Below are positions 44,207-56,702 of a stretch of 64,000 nucleotides of DNA, one piece after another (within the stretch, counting starts at the first letter, position 1; each line of letters opens with the position of its first letter). The notes beneath the pieces were generated by a model, which saw only the letters and a list, made by a program, of their open reading frames with translations, had not been told where the DNA came from and made no database searches. The stretch spans positions 310,001 through 374,000 of the forward strand of contig NZ_BCYR01000002.1 in assembly GCF_001598295.1 (NCBI RefSeq), in the 5' to 3' direction. Made by a program: the position numbers and the translations under genes. This stretch comes from Klebsiella ornithinolytica NBRC 105727 = ATCC 31898. GTDB taxonomy: Bacteria; Pseudomonadota; Gammaproteobacteria; Enterobacterales; Enterobacteriaceae.

Positions 44207-45190
44207 ATGGCTTTTACACCTTTTCCTCCGCGTCAGCCTTCTTCTTCCTCTCGTCTGCCGTTAACGCTGATGACGCTGGATGACTGGGCGCTGGCAACGA
44301 TTACCGGTCAGGATGGCGAGAAGTATCTGCAGGGGCAGATTACCGCCGATGTCAGCGCATTAACCGACGATCGGCATCTGCTTGCCGCGCACTGCGATGC
44401 CAAGGGCAAGATGTGGAGCAACCTGCGGGTTTTCCGCCGCGACGGTGGTTTTACCTGGATTGAACGCCGCAGCCTGCGCGATTCCCAGCTCGCTGAACTG
44501 AAGAAATATGCGGTGTTCTCTAAAGTGACCATTGCCGCCGATGATGAACACGTCCTGCTGGGCGTTGCCGGTTTCCAGGCCCGCGCCGCGCTGGCGCCGC
44601 TGTTCAGCGAACTTCCGGGCAGCGACAAACCGCTCGTCACCGACGGCGTGACCAGCCTGCTGTGGTTTGAACATCCGGCGGAGCGCTTTCTGCTGGTGAC
44701 CGATGTGGCAACCGCCACCCGCGTAACCGACGCGTTGCGCAGCGATGCGCAGTTGAACAACAGCCAGCAGTGGCTGGCGCTCAACATCGAAGCCGGCCTG
44801 CCGGTCATAGACAGCGCCAACAGCGCGCAGTTCATCCCGCAGGCGACAAACCTGCAGGCATTGGGCGGCATCAGCTTTAAGAAAGGCTGCTATACCGGTC
44901 AGGAAATGGTCGCCCGGGCGAAATTCCGCGGTGCGAACAAACGCGCCCTGTGGTATCTGGCCGGGAAAGCGAGCCGCGTCCCGGAAGCCGGAGAAGACCT
45001 TGAGCTGAAGATGGGTGAGAACTGGCGCCGGACCGGCACCGTGCTGGCAGCTGTGCTGCTGGATGATGGTCAACTGCTGGTGCAGGTCGTGATGAATAAC
45101 GATATGGAACCAGACAGCGTCTTCCGCGTGCGCGATGATGCCGGTACATTAAGCATCGTTCCGCTGCCCTATTCACTGGAAGAGAGTTAA
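44207..45190 (+). CDS. ygfZ: YgfZ, folate-binding iron-sulfur cluster protein
   Basis: A 327-residue tRNA-modifying/iron-sulfur cluster maintenance protein of the GcvT-like fold. The diagnostic motif [17 protein letters not shown] is at about residues 225-241; its cysteine is needed for function in E. coli. ATG 44207 is preferred because AGGA (44196-44199) lies seven bases upstream; ATG 44201 is too close. It is the conserved neighbour of sdhE. Confidence 0.95.
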   Translation: MAFTPFPPRQPSSSSRLPLTLMTLDDWALATITGQDGEKYLQGQITADVSALTDDRHLLAAHCDAKGKMWSNLRVFRRDGGFTWIERRSLRDSQLAELKKYAVFSKVTIAADDEHVLLGVAGFQARAALAPLFSELPGSDKPLVTDGVTSLLWFEHPAERFLLVTDVATATRVTDALRSDAQLNNSQQWLALNIEAGLPVIDSANSAQFIPQATNLQALGGISFKKGCYTGQEMVARAKFRGANKRALWYLAGKASRVPEAGEDLELKMGENWRRTGTVLAAVLLDDGQLLVQVVMNNDMEPDSVFRVRDDAGTLSIVPLPYSLEES

Positions 45191-45311
45191 AGCGCGAAGA
45201 TCGCCTTAACGCTGCCAGGCTCTTCAGGCGGCAACATCCCGGACTGTGCGGTGCTGTCGTTTCGGCAAGCGCCGCACCGCCGGGAAATTCCCCGCCGATG
45301 CGGCCTCTTAT

Positions 45312-46004
<693 letters not shown>

Positions 46005-46132
46005 TCACCTAGGGTAACTGAGAATGATTCCAGTGAACACCTGTTAGCTAAAATAAAAAGATTAATATTTGTAAATACTATAAAATCATAATGTTACATT
46101 AAAATTTCAACTAACAGTCGTTCGCTGTTTTA

Positions 46133-46444
46133 TCAAAGCCTTTTGAATTCAATAACATAAAACTGGTCTTCGCCTGGATAGATCTCCGCAATGACCTGAC
46201 GCAGCTGCGCGAGGGTCATATTCTCCTGTTCGGCGTGACGTTCCGTGAGCGTATCGAGCGTTACCGTGGACGTCGCCACCACGCTTATCGTGCAAAAATA
46301 GCCGTCATCTTCATAGCGGCCAACGCGCAGCACGTCGCCGGTTTTAAAATGCGACTCGGCGGCATTACGAATGGTGATGGTTTTGCGCCCGGCGAGGATG
46401 TCGTCCTGAAAGCGCTGAAAAAAGGTTATGTCATTCGGCTGCAT
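46133..46444 (-). CDS. yqfB: YqfB, N4-acetylcytidine amidohydrolase (ASCH domain)
   Basis: A 103-residue ASCH-domain protein. E. coli YqfB hydrolyses N4-acetylcytidine to cytidine, acting in salvage of modified nucleosides. The motif [20 protein letters not shown] fits the catalytic lysine and threonine region, and the end [13 protein letters not shown] matches the family. It is divergent from the RpiR-like gene 43 bp away. Confidence 0.92.
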   Translation of the reverse strand: MQPNDITFFQRFQDDILAGRKTITIRNAAESHFKTGDVLRVGRYEDDGYFCTISVVATSTVTLDTLTERHAEQENMTLAQLRQVIAEIYPGEDQFYVIEFKRL

Positions 46445-46487
46445 GATATAATTCCATCCTGGTCATTATGAATTGTGAGTTATTACT

Positions 46488-47222
46488 GTGAGTATGTTCT
46501 CCCACGCCGCGATCGCCAGTCTCAATAATCTTGAGATGATGGTCTACCACTACGTCATTAAGAATCGTGACAAAGTGATGTATATGACCATCCGCGAGCT
46601 GGCAGAAGCCGCCGGGGTCTCCACGACCACCGTCCTGCGCTTTTGTCGCAAACTGCAGTGCGAAGGCTACTCGGAGTTTCGCGTCCGCTTTAAATTATAT
46701 CTCGAGCAGAACCAGCCACAACAGGCAAATATCGGTGCCAGTGAAATAATGAGTTTTTTTAAAAGCGTCAACAATGACGAATTTGATAATTTACTCGATC
46801 GTGCCGTCGATATTATTCTCGCGTCAGAACGTATTATATTTGTTGGCGCCGGTACCTCCGGCGCGTTGGCAAAATATGGCGCACGCTTTTTCTCCAACGT
46901 CGGGAAATTCAGCAATCATATCGACGATCCTTATTTCCCGGTCACCAACGACATGGCGCGTAACGCGCTGGCGATCGTTCTTTCCGTTTCCGGGGAGACC
47001 GAAGAGATTCTCCGCTTCGCCAGCCAGTTCAGCCTGCACAACTGCAAAGTAATGTCGGTGACCAGCCATGAACACTCCCGACTGGCGAAGCTGGCAGACT
47101 TCAACCTCTCCTGGCACGTCCCGCAAACGCGCATCGGCGGCGTGTATGATATTACCACCCAAATTCCGGTTATTTATATTCTGGAGTCCCTGGGGCGTAA
47201 ATTAGCACGTAAACTCGCCTGA
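46488..47222 (+). CDS. MurR/RpiR family transcriptional regulator
   Basis: A 244-residue sugar-responsive regulator. An N-terminal RpiR helix-turn-helix (about 1-75, MTIRELAEAAGVSTTTVLRF) is joined to a SIS sugar-phosphate-binding domain (about 105-225, IIFVGAGTSGALAKYGARFF and ALAIVLSVSGETEEIL). The start is GTG 46488 or ATG 46494; no strong ribosome site was seen. It is followed, 119 bp later, by bglA in the same direction, so it is a likely regulator of 6-phospho-beta-glucoside use. E. coli K-12 lacks a regulator here. Confidence 0.88.
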   Translation: MSMFSHAAIASLNNLEMMVYHYVIKNRDKVMYMTIRELAEAAGVSTTTVLRFCRKLQCEGYSEFRVRFKLYLEQNQPQQANIGASEIMSFFKSVNNDEFDNLLDRAVDIILASERIIFVGAGTSGALAKYGARFFSNVGKFSNHIDDPYFPVTNDMARNALAIVLSVSGETEEILRFASQFSLHNCKVMSVTSHEHSRLAKLADFNLSWHVPQTRIGGVYDITTQIPVIYILESLGRKLARKLA

Positions 47223-47263
47223 AAATAACACCCTGTTTTTTCGATGTAACATATTCCAGCTGA

Positions 47264-48775
<1,512 letters not shown>

Positions 48776-48788
48776 TTCCCTCTCAGTC

Positions 48789-48818
48789 GCGCCCTCGCCT
48801 CGCCAGAGGAGAGGGCGC
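48789..48818 (+). terminator. Hairpin downstream of bglA
   Basis: GCGCCCTC (48789-48796) and GAGGGCGC (48811-48818) form an 8-bp stem with a 14-nt loop. The following TT is short, so it is a moderate terminator. Confidence 0.55.
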
Positions 48819-48909
48819 TTGCCGGTCTTACAGACACTTCTTTACAGCTTTAACATTGCTAAAACGCGTTCGCCCGATAAGATAAGCCTCGTGAATCACA
48901 GAGGCGAAA

Positions 48910-49269
48910 ATGATTAAGCGACAGCGAAAAGCCATTCTTCTTGTAGCCCTTGCCTGTCTGGTGGTGCTGGTATGCACCGCGCAGCGTATGGCCGGGCTGC
49001 ACGCGCTGGTCATGAATGCTACCGCCGTGACGCAATCGATCCAGCAGGGTGAGGATACGGCCGAAGCGCCGGTAACTCCCTGCGAGCTGAGTGCGAAATC
49101 ACTGCTCGCCGCCCCGCCGGTGCTGTTTGAAGGCGCGCTGTTTGCCGTCGCGCTACTGCTCACGCTGCTGGCGGCAATACCGCCGCGCATTGTCCGCCTC
49201 TGGCCTCCCCGCGTTATTTCCCCTCCCCGGCTACGGGTGCATTTGCGATTGTGCGTCTTCCGTGAATGA
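48910..49269 (+). CDS. scsA: ScsA-like protein of the suppressor of copper sensitivity operon
   Basis: A 119-residue small protein. A signal anchor (ILLVALACLVVLVCTAQRMA) is followed by a polar part with one cysteine (VTPCELSAKSL), a second hydrophobic helix (PPVLFEGALFAVALLLTLLA) and a basic end. The size and its position directly before scsB fit ScsA of Salmonella. The function is not clear. E. coli K-12 lacks this operon. Confidence 0.78.
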   Translation: MIKRQRKAILLVALACLVVLVCTAQRMAGLHALVMNATAVTQSIQQGEDTAEAPVTPCELSAKSLLAAPPVLFEGALFAVALLLTLLAAIPPRIVRLWPPRVISPPRLRVHLRLCVFRE

Positions 49270-49317
49270 GGATTTCCCTGACAGTTCAGGTTAATCAATC
49301 ATTTACGGAGAAAATTT

Positions 49318-51327
49318 ATGCTTATGGTATTCAGGCGACTGCTGGTCTGCCTGCTTTGGCTATGGCTGCCCGTCAGCCAGGCCGCCGACAGCGGCTGGCT
49401 ACGCGCCGCTGAGAATCAACACGCCAGCGTCCGGCTGCGCGCACAAAACGACGATAGCGGCACAACGCGCCTGCTGCTTGATGTGGCGCTGGAAAAAGGC
49501 TGGAAAACCTACTGGCGCTCCCCGGGGGAAGGCGGCATTGCGCCCGCTATCGCCTGGAAAACGCCGCTGGATGTCACCTGGCACTGGCCAACGCCGCAGC
49601 GATTTGACGTCGCGGGAATCACCACCCAGGGCTACCACGGTAACGTCAGCTTTCCGCTGGAAATCCACGGACCGGTGCCGCAGATCTTAAGCGGCGTGCT
49701 GACACTTTCCACCTGTAGCAATGTCTGCATTCTGACCGACTATCCCTTTGCGCTGGATATGACCACCGCTGCGGGAGATGGCTTTGGCTATGATTTTACC
49801 CGCGCACTGGGCACGCTCCCGCGCCCGGACGGCCTGACGTCCCGGCTGACCTCGGCCTATGGCGGCGGAAAGCTCACGGTTACCGCCGTTCGCGAAGCCG
49901 GCTGGCGGCAGCCGTCGCTGTTTATCGACAGCATGGAGAATGTCGATTTCGGCAAACCCACCTTCTCACTGAACGGCGAGACGCTGGTCGCGCAGATCCC
50001 AGTCACCGACAGCTGGGGTGAGGCGGCACCTGACCTCAGCGGCAAACGTCTGTCGCTGGTCCTTGCCGACAGCGGTCTGGCGCAGGAGAGCACGTCGATC
50101 GTTAGCGAAGGCCTCCCGGCGCAGGCGCCGGCTTTATGGTGGGTCTTGCTGATGGCCCTTGCCGGCGGGCTGATTCTGAATGTTATGCCCTGCGTCCTGC
50201 CGGTACTGGCCATGAAACTCGGTTCGCTGGTGCAGACCGGGACGCGCGAGCGCGCAACCGTACGCCGGCAGTTTCTGGCCTCGGTTTGCGGCATCGTCGC
50301 GTCCTTTCTGGCGCTGGCGTTGATGATGACTCTGCTTCGCCTGGGGAATCAGGCGCTGGGCTGGGGCATTCAGTTTCAGAACCCATGGTTTATCGGCGCG
50401 ATGGCGCTGGTGATGGTGCTGTTCAGCGCCAGCCTGCTGGGGCTGTTTGAGATTCGCCTCTCCTCCGGCACCAGTACATTTCTGGCGACCCGCGGCGGCA
50501 AGGGTCTGATGGGCCATTTCTGCCAGGGCGCTTTCGCAACGCTACTGGCCACGCCGTGCACGGCGCCGTTTCTCGGTACCGCTGTCTCGGTCGCGCTGGT
50601 CGCGCCGCTGCCGCTGCTGTGGGGCATTTTCCTCGCCATGGGGGTCGGCATGAGTCTGCCGTGGCTGCTGGTTGCCGCCTGGCCAGGTCTCGCCCGGCAT
50701 CTGCCGCGCCCCGGACGCTGGATGAACGTCCTGCGCGTGATACTCGGATTGATGATGCTGGGATCATCCGTATGGCTGCTCAGCCTGCTGACGGCGCATA
50801 TCGGTCGGATGCCGGTTATCGCCCTGACGGCTCTGCTGGCCCTCGCGCTGCTGCTGGCGACGCTCTGGCGCTATCGCTGGCGCACGACGCTGAAGGCTGG
50901 CGTGCTGACGTTAGCTGTCACCGGGGTCGTCGCTTTTCTGTCACCGCCTGACGGCCAGACATCGCGACGCGACCGCGTGAACTGGCAGCCGCTCAGCGAA
51001 CAGGCGATTAGCGATGCGCTGGCAAGCAATAAGCGACTGTTTATTGACGTCACCGCCGACTGGTGCGTCACCTGCAAAGCCAATAAATACAACGTATTGT
51101 TGCGCGATGACGTTCAGAACGCCCTCTCTGAACCAGACGTGGTGGCCCTGCGCGGCGACTGGAGTCGCCCGTCGGCGGCGATCGGCCGCTTTCTGACCAC
51201 TCGCGGCAGCGCCGCCGTTCCCTTCAATCAAATTTACGGACCGGGATTAGCCCAGGGCCGCGTGCTGTCTCCGCTGCTCAGCCGCGACGAACTCCTCGCC
51301 ACTCTGTCCGATGCAAAAGGTCAATAA
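49318..51327 (+). CDS. scsB: ScsB, DsbD-like inner-membrane thiol reductase
   Basis: A 669-residue membrane reductase of the DsbD family. A signal peptide (WLWLPVSQAA) is followed by a periplasmic domain (about 25-265, with Cys pair TLSTCSNVCIL), an eight-helix membrane domain with VMPCVLPV and LATPCTAPF (about 275-535), and a C-terminal thioredoxin domain with DWCVTCKANKY (about 580). It transfers electrons from the cytoplasm to periplasmic thiol proteins, here probably ScsC. GGAG is seven bases before ATG 49318. It is the second gene of scsABCD. Confidence 0.93.
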   Translation: MLMVFRRLLVCLLWLWLPVSQAADSGWLRAAENQHASVRLRAQNDDSGTTRLLLDVALEKGWKTYWRSPGEGGIAPAIAWKTPLDVTWHWPTPQRFDVAGITTQGYHGNVSFPLEIHGPVPQILSGVLTLSTCSNVCILTDYPFALDMTTAAGDGFGYDFTRALGTLPRPDGLTSRLTSAYGGGKLTVTAVREAGWRQPSLFIDSMENVDFGKPTFSLNGETLVAQIPVTDSWGEAAPDLSGKRLSLVLADSGLAQESTSIVSEGLPAQAPALWWVLLMALAGGLILNVMPCVLPVLAMKLGSLVQTGTRERATVRRQFLASVCGIVASFLALALMMTLLRLGNQALGWGIQFQNPWFIGAMALVMVLFSASLLGLFEIRLSSGTSTFLATRGGKGLMGHFCQGAFATLLATPCTAPFLGTAVSVALVAPLPLLWGIFLAMGVGMSLPWLLVAAWPGLARHLPRPGRWMNVLRVILGLMMLGSSVWLLSLLTAHIGRMPVIALTALLALALLLATLWRYRWRTTLKAGVLTLAVTGVVAFLSPPDGQTSRRDRVNWQPLSEQAISDALASNKRLFIDVTADWCVTCKANKYNVLLRDDVQNALSEPDVVALRGDWSRPSAAIGRFLTTRGSAAVPFNQIYGPGLAQGRVLSPLLSRDELLATLSDAKGQ

Positions 51328-51329
51328 TC

Positions 51330-51941
51330 ATGAGAATCATCGCTGCACTCCTTCTGCTGTGCGTTTCAACCTTCAGCCTTGCCGCCCCGGCAGAACCCGC
51401 GGATGCCTCCGCCAACGACCAGCTGGCAAAGCTGCTGTTTAACGATCCCGACAGCCCGCGGCTGGGCGCCAGAGCGCCGCGCCTGACTATCGTCTCGTTT
51501 ACCGATTACAACTGCCCGTATTGTAAGCAGTTCGATCCGATGCTGGAGAAGATCGTTCACGATAACCCTGATGTCCTGCTGATTGTAAAACTGCTGCCGT
51601 TTAAGGGGCAAAGTTCGGTTAACGCCGCCAAAGCCGCGCTCTCCACATGGCGCCAGCAGCCGGATAAATTCTGGGCGCTGCATCAGCGGCTGATGGCCAA
51701 AAAGGGCTACCACGACAATGCGAGTATTCTCGCCGCGCAGCAAAAAACCGCGACCGATGGGGTGAAAACCGATGATAAAACAATGGACTCGCTGAAGATG
51801 AACCTGATTTTGTCTCAGGTGCTGAATATTCAGGGCACCCCGGCGACGATTATCGGCGATCAAATGGTCGCCGGCGCGATTCCTTATCAGGAGCTGGAGG
51901 GGCTGGTGAAAGAACAGCTGGCAAAAGCCGATGGTCAGTAA
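51330..51941 (+). CDS. scsC: ScsC, periplasmic DsbA/DsbG-type thioredoxin-fold protein
   Basis: A 203-residue secreted oxidoreductase. Signal peptide ends STFSLA; the active site is Cys62-Pro-Tyr-Cys65 (YNCPYCKQFDPMLEKI), and a cis-proline loop occurs at QGTPATII. ScsC takes electrons from ScsB and has been linked to copper and oxidative stress in Salmonella. It follows scsB by 2 bp and overlaps scsD by 11 bp, so the operon is translationally coupled. Confidence 0.92.
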   Translation: MRIIAALLLLCVSTFSLAAPAEPADASANDQLAKLLFNDPDSPRLGARAPRLTIVSFTDYNCPYCKQFDPMLEKIVHDNPDVLLIVKLLPFKGQSSVNAAKAALSTWRQQPDKFWALHQRLMAKKGYHDNASILAAQQKTATDGVKTDDKTMDSLKMNLILSQVLNIQGTPATIIGDQMVAGAIPYQELEGLVKEQLAKADGQ

Positions 51942-52431
51942 ATTACGCCGCTGGCTGCGCGAGCTGATGCTCCTGCTGCTGCTGGCCGGCGCGCTCATCG
52001 TGGGGATGGATTATCTGCGTCGGCCTGCGCTGCCGCCGAATCTGACGACTACACCGCTGCAGACGCTGGAGGGTAACGTGGTCGATCTGCACGCCATGAG
52101 CCAGCAGCGCCCGCTGCTGATCTACGTCTGGGCGACCTGGTGCGGAGTGTGCCGTTACACGACGCCATCCGTAGCGGCGCTGGCGAGCAACGGCGGCAAT
52201 GTCATGACCGTCGCGCTCCGTTCCGGGGATGATGCCATGCTGTCCAACTGGCTGGCGCATAAGAAAATGGCGCTGCCCACGGTTAACGACCCCGACGGCG
52301 GACTTTCTCGCCAGTGGGGCGTTCAGGTCACGCCAACGCTTATCGTCATCTCTCGCGGCGAGGTTAAGTCGATCACCACCGGCTGGACCAGCGGTTGGGG
52401 AATGCGCCTGCGGCTGTGGCTGGCGTCATAA
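51931..52431 (+). CDS. scsD: ScsD, membrane-anchored TlpA-like thioredoxin
   Basis: A 166-residue protein with one N-terminal membrane helix (LRELMLLLLLAGALIVGMDY) and a thioredoxin domain with WATWCGVCRYTTPS (active-site WCGVC). It belongs to the TlpA/ResA-like group. ATG 51931 overlaps scsC. It is the last gene of the scsABCD operon, followed by the convergent ygfF. Confidence 0.9.
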   Translation: MVSKLRRWLRELMLLLLLAGALIVGMDYLRRPALPPNLTTTPLQTLEGNVVDLHAMSQQRPLLIYVWATWCGVCRYTTPSVAALASNGGNVMTVALRSGDDAMLSNWLAHKKMALPTVNDPDGGLSRQWGVQVTPTLIVISRGEVKSITTGWTSGWGMRLRLWLAS

Positions 52432-52497
52432 CATCAGCTCGCAAAACGGCTGACCGGGAAGGGCGCACGTCGCCGCCCGGGACTCTCCGGCAGCGGA

Positions 52498-53241
52498 CTA
52501 TTTCCCACCGGCCAGTTCGAGAAAGCTTCCGGTCACATAGGAGGCTTTCTCGCTCAGTAGCCAGGCGATGGCCTGTGCGACCTCCTCCGGCTGCCCGCCA
52601 CGTTGCATCGGCAGCCCCGCTTTTACCCGATCCACGCGCCCAGGCTCGCCGCCGGAGGCGTGCATCTCAGTATAGATAAAGCCGGGACGCACGCCGTTAA
52701 CGCGAATCCCCTGCGCCGCCACTTCCAGCGACAGTCCGGTGGTCAGCGTATCCACGGCCCCTTTCGAGGCGGCATAATCCACATATTCACCCGGCGCCCC
52801 CAGACGCGATGCCGCCGATGAAACATTGACGATCGCCCCGCCTTTCCCGCCGTGCCGATATGACATCCGCTTCACCGCCTCCCGGCAACAGAGGAAATAG
52901 CCGGTGACATTAGTACTCAGCACCTGATTAATCCGCCCGGCGGTCAGGTTTTCCACGGTGCTTTGCGCAAACAGGATACCGGCGTTGTTAACCAGCGCGG
53001 TCAGCGGCTCCTCAAGACGGTCGATCCCATCAAACATCGCCATGACCTGCGCCTCGTCGCTGATATCGGCCCCCAGCGCAACGGCTTTGCCGCCGAGGAC
53101 GACAATCTCGTTGACCACCGCCATCGCCGCGCTAATGTTGTGATGATAGTTAACCACCACGGTATACCCTTCCTGTGCCAGCAGCAGCGCCGTCGCCTTA
53201 CCTATTCCGCGGCTGGCGCCGGTAATCAGTGCTATCGCCAT
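52498..53241 (-). CDS. ygfF: YgfF, NADP-dependent SDR oxidoreductase
   Basis: A 247-residue short-chain dehydrogenase matching E. coli YgfF over its whole length. NADP motif ITGASRGIGKATALL, NNAGILF, catalytic Ser in NVSSAASRLG and Tyr-x-x-x-Lys in YAASKGAVD are present; the end is SYVTGSFLELAGGK. ATG 53241 is chosen over an in-frame TTG at 53253 because it matches the E. coli start. The substrate is uncertain. It is upstream of a shared terminator with gcvP. Confidence 0.92.
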   Translation of the reverse strand: MAIALITGASRGIGKATALLLAQEGYTVVVNYHHNISAAMAVVNEIVVLGGKAVALGADISDEAQVMAMFDGIDRLEEPLTALVNNAGILFAQSTVENLTAGRINQVLSTNVTGYFLCCREAVKRMSYRHGGKGGAIVNVSSAASRLGAPGEYVDYAASKGAVDTLTTGLSLEVAAQGIRVNGVRPGFIYTEMHASGGEPGRVDRVKAGLPMQRGGQPEEVAQAIAWLLSEKASYVTGSFLELAGGK

Positions 53242-53259
53242 CCTCTCCCCCAAAAAATA

Positions 53260-53277
53260 AAGGCGCCGAAGCGCCTT
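53260..53277. terminator. Terminator between gcvP and ygfF
   Basis: AAGGCGC (53260-53266) and GCGCCTT (53271-53277) form a stem with a CGAA tetraloop, flanked by A-runs (53252-53257) and TAAAA. It terminates gcvP, whose stop lies at 53301 on the minus strand. It lies upstream of ygfF, not downstream of it. Confidence 0.85.
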
Positions 53278-53300
53278 TAAAAGATAGTCCAGTCAGTGAA

Positions 53301-56174
53301 TTACTGGTATTCGCTCATCGGTACGCAGGAGCAGAACAGATTACGGTCACCGTAGACATCGTCCAGACGCTTCACCGTCGGCCAGTATTTATTCGCCAGA
53401 CCGGCCGGGAATACCGCCAGCTCACGGGTATACGGATGATGCCATTCCGCCACCAGCTCTCCCTGGGTATGCGGGGCGTTCACCAGCGGGTTATCTTCCA
53501 GCGGCCACTCGCCCGCTTTCACGCGGTCGATTTCCCCACGAATCGCCAGCATCGCGTCGATGAAGCGGTCCAGCTCGACTTTGCTTTCTGATTCCGTCGG
53601 CTCAACCATCAGCGTACCGGCCACCGGGAAGGACATCGTCGGTGCGTGGAAGCCGAAGTCGATCAGACGCTTGGCAATATCCAGCTCGCTGATGCCGGTC
53701 TCTTCTTTCAGAGGACGAATATCCAGAATACATTCGTGCGCCACGCGACCGTCGCGACCGGTGTAAAGCACCGGGAACGCCTCTTTCAGACGAGTAGCGA
53801 TGTAGTTGGCATTGAGGATGGCCACCTGGCTCGCCTGTTTCAGCCCTTCGGCGCCCATCATGCGGATATACATCCAGCTGATTGGCAGAATGGAAGCGCT
53901 GCCGAACGGTGCGGCAGAAACCGCGCCCTGACGGGTCAACATCCCTTCGATCTGTACCACGCTATGGCCCGGAACAAACGGCGCCAGATGCGCTTTGACG
54001 CCGATCGGCCCCATACCCGGACCGCCGCCGCCGTGCGGGATGCAGAAGGTTTTGTGCAGGTTAAGGTGCGAGACGTCCGCGCCGATAAAGCCCGGAGAAG
54101 TAATACCAACCTGGGCGTTCATGTTAGCGCCGTCGAGGTAAACCTGACCGCCGAACTGATGCACGATTTCGCACACTTCGCGGATCGTCTCTTCATACAC
54201 GCCGTGCGTTGACGGGTAGGTCACCATGATGCAGGAGAGGTTCTCACCCGCCTGCTCCGCCTTGAGACGCAGATCCGCGAGATCGATGTTGCCGTTTTTA
54301 TCACAGGCCACGACCACCACCTGCATGCCGGCCATCTGTGCCGACGCCGGGTTGGTGCCGTGCGCAGAACTTGGGATCAGGCAGATATCACGATGGCCTT
54401 CATTGCGGCTTTCGTGGTAATGGCGAATAGCCAGCAGGCCCGCGTACTCGCCCTGTGCGCCGGAGTTTGGCTGCATGCAGACGGCGTCGTAACCGGTCAG
54501 TTTTACCAGCCAGTCGGAGAGCTGGGCGATCATCTGATGATAACCTTCCGCCTGCTCTGCCGGGCAGAACGGGTGCAGCTCGGCAAACTCAGGCCAGGTG
54601 ATCGGGATCATTTCCGCCGCGGCGTTGAGCTTCATGGTGCAGGATCCCAGCGGGATCATCGCCTGATTCAGCGCCAGATCTTTACGCTCCAGCGAGTGCA
54701 TGTAGCGCATCATCTCGGTTTCGCTGTGGTAGCGATTGAACACCGGGTGCGTCAGGATCGCATCGTTACGCAGCATGCTTTCCGGGATCGAGCGGCTGTC
54801 GAGGGCCACGTCTTTATCCAGGGCATCGATATCCAGGCCGTGGTCGTCGCCAATAATAGCGCGGAACAGGTTCAGCACATCTTCGCGGGTTGTCGCTTCG
54901 TCAAGAGTGATGCCAACGGCGTTATGGATGTCGCTGCGCAGGTTAATTTCCAGCGCTTCGGCGCGTGCCAGCACCGCCGCTTTGTCGACCACGTCCACAC
55001 ACAGGGTGTCGAAGTAGTGAGCGTGGCGCAGCTTGAGCCCTTTTTTCTGCAGCCCGTCGGCCAGAATATCGGTCAGTCGGTGGATGCGGCTGGCGATGCG
55101 CTTCAGGCCCTCTGGCCCGTGGAACACCGCGTACAGGCTGGCGATATTTGCCAGCAGTACCTGGGAAGTACAAATATTGGAGTTCGCTTTCTCGCGACGG
55201 ATATGCTGTTCGCGGGTCTGCATCGCCATACGCAGCGCGGTGTTACCGGCGGCATCTTTTGATACGCCGATAATACGGCCCGGCATCGAGCGTTTAAATT
55301 CATCTTTTGCGGCAAAGAAGGCCGCATGCGGACCGCCGTAGCCCATCGGCACGCCAAAACGCTGGGCGGAGCCGAAGACGATATCAGCCCCCTGTTTGCC
55401 CGGTGCGGTCAACAGAACCAGCGTCATGAAGTCCGCGGCGACGCTGACCACGACTTTGCGTGCTTTCAGATCGGCGATCAGCTTGCTGTAGTCATGAATT
55501 TCGCCGGTGGTACCCACCTGCTGCAGCAGCACGCCGAAAACGTCCTGATGGTCGAGCGCTTTTTCCGCCTCATCAACGATGACGTCAAAGCCAAAGGTTG
55601 CGGCGCGGGTGCGCACCACATCAAGGGTCTGCGGATGTACATCGGCGGCAACGAAGAAGCGGTTCGCATTCTTCAGTTTGCTGACGCGTTTGGCCATCGC
55701 CATCGCTTCAGCGCCGGCGGTCGCCTCATCCAGCAGTGACGCGGAGGCGATATCCAGCCCGGTCAGATCGAGGGTCACCTGCTGGAAATTCAGCAGTGAT
55801 TCCAGGCGGCCCTGGGAAACTTCCGGCTGGTAAGGGGTGTAAGCGGTATACCAACCCGGATTTTCCAGCATATTGCGCTGAATAACCGGCGGCAGCTGCA
55901 CGGCGGTGTAACCCATGCCGATGTAAGACTTGAAGCGCTTGTTGCGACCGGCGATCGCCTTCAGTTCCGCCAGCGCGGCGAATTCGGTAGTCGCGTCACC
56001 CACCTGCGGGGGTGTCGCCAGCTGAATATCCTGCGGCACAATCTGGCCAATCAGGGCGTTAAGCGAATCGGCGCCGACGGTGTTCAGCATCTCCTGCTGT
56101 TGCTGAGCATCCGGACCGATGTGACGTTCAATAAAGGCGCCGCGGTTTTCAAGCTGACCTAAAGTCTGAGTCAT
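53301..56174 (-). CDS. gcvP: Glycine dehydrogenase (decarboxylating), P protein
   Basis: A 957-residue PLP enzyme, the P protein of the glycine cleavage system. It decarboxylates glycine and transfers the methylamine group to the lipoyl arm of GcvH. The PLP-lysine motif [20 protein letters not shown] is at about residue 700. The full length matches E. coli GcvP, with both pseudo-halves (N-terminal [18 protein letters not shown]). It is last in gcvTHP, 114 bp after gcvH. No frame break was seen. Confidence 0.97.
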   Translation of the reverse strand: MTQTLGQLENRGAFIERHIGPDAQQQQEMLNTVGADSLNALIGQIVPQDIQLATPPQVGDATTEFAALAELKAIAGRNKRFKSYIGMGYTAVQLPPVIQRNMLENPGWYTAYTPYQPEVSQGRLESLLNFQQVTLDLTGLDIASASLLDEATAGAEAMAMAKRVSKLKNANRFFVAADVHPQTLDVVRTRAATFGFDVIVDEAEKALDHQDVFGVLLQQVGTTGEIHDYSKLIADLKARKVVVSVAADFMTLVLLTAPGKQGADIVFGSAQRFGVPMGYGGPHAAFFAAKDEFKRSMPGRIIGVSKDAAGNTALRMAMQTREQHIRREKANSNICTSQVLLANIASLYAVFHGPEGLKRIASRIHRLTDILADGLQKKGLKLRHAHYFDTLCVDVVDKAAVLARAEALEINLRSDIHNAVGITLDEATTREDVLNLFRAIIGDDHGLDIDALDKDVALDSRSIPESMLRNDAILTHPVFNRYHSETEMMRYMHSLERKDLALNQAMIPLGSCTMKLNAAAEMIPITWPEFAELHPFCPAEQAEGYHQMIAQLSDWLVKLTGYDAVCMQPNSGAQGEYAGLLAIRHYHESRNEGHRDICLIPSSAHGTNPASAQMAGMQVVVVACDKNGNIDLADLRLKAEQAGENLSCIMVTYPSTHGVYEETIREVCEIVHQFGGQVYLDGANMNAQVGITSPGFIGADVSHLNLHKTFCIPHGGGGPGMGPIGVKAHLAPFVPGHSVVQIEGMLTRQGAVSAAPFGSASILPISWMYIRMMGAEGLKQASQVAILNANYIATRLKEAFPVLYTGRDGRVAHECILDIRPLKEETGISELDIAKRLIDFGFHAPTMSFPVAGTLMVEPTESESKVELDRFIDAMLAIRGEIDRVKAGEWPLEDNPLVNAPHTQGELVAEWHHPYTRELAVFPAGLANKYWPTVKRLDDVYGDRNLFCSCVPMSEYQ

Positions 56175-56288
56175 GAGCGATGGTTCCTGAAACGTGCAGT
56201 GAATCGTATGTGTCTTTACTTACCTGAACAGGCAAAAATCATTCACGCTGCCGGCAGCAGATGCCCGCAGCGTGAAGGGGCAAGATAT

Positions 56289-56678
56289 TTACTCGTTTTC
56301 CAGCAGCGCCGCATAGGCGTCCGCGTCAAGCAGAGCCGCAACCTGCGCTTCATCGCTGGCCTTAATTTTAAATATCCAGCCGTCCGCATACGGGTCGCTG
56401 TTCACCAGCTCCGGAGAGTCGTTGAGCTCTTCGTTCACCGCCACAATCTCGCCGCTAATCGGGGCATAAATATCCGAAGCAGCTTTCACCGACTCGGCAA
56501 CCGCGCAGTCGTCACCCGCTTCAACGGTTGCGCCAACGTCCGGCAGATCGACGAAAACCATATCGCCAAGCAGTTCCTGGGCATGTTCGGTGATCCCGAC
56601 GGTGTAGGTGCCGTCAGCTTCTTTGCGCAGCCATTCGTGTTCTTTACTGTATTTCAGTTCTGCTGGTACGTTGCTCAT
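56289..56678 (-). CDS. gcvH: Glycine cleavage system H protein
   Basis: A 129-residue lipoyl carrier protein. The lipoylated lysine is in [15 protein letters not shown] (about residue 65). It shuttles the methylamine intermediate between GcvP, GcvT and the dehydrogenase. ATG 56678 gives the E. coli length of 129; a TTG codon before it is in frame but less likely. It lies 24 bp after gcvT. Confidence 0.96.
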   Translation of the reverse strand: MSNVPAELKYSKEHEWLRKEADGTYTVGITEHAQELLGDMVFVDLPDVGATVEAGDDCAVAESVKAASDIYAPISGEIVAVNEELNDSPELVNSDPYADGWIFKIKASDEAQVAALLDADAYAALLENE

Positions 56679-56702
56679 CAATTAATCTCCAAAAAGGGGG
56701 AA

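Noticed and set aside
54360..55262. A 300-codon open frame antisense to gcvP
   Set aside because: Shadow of gcvP with no family-like sequence.
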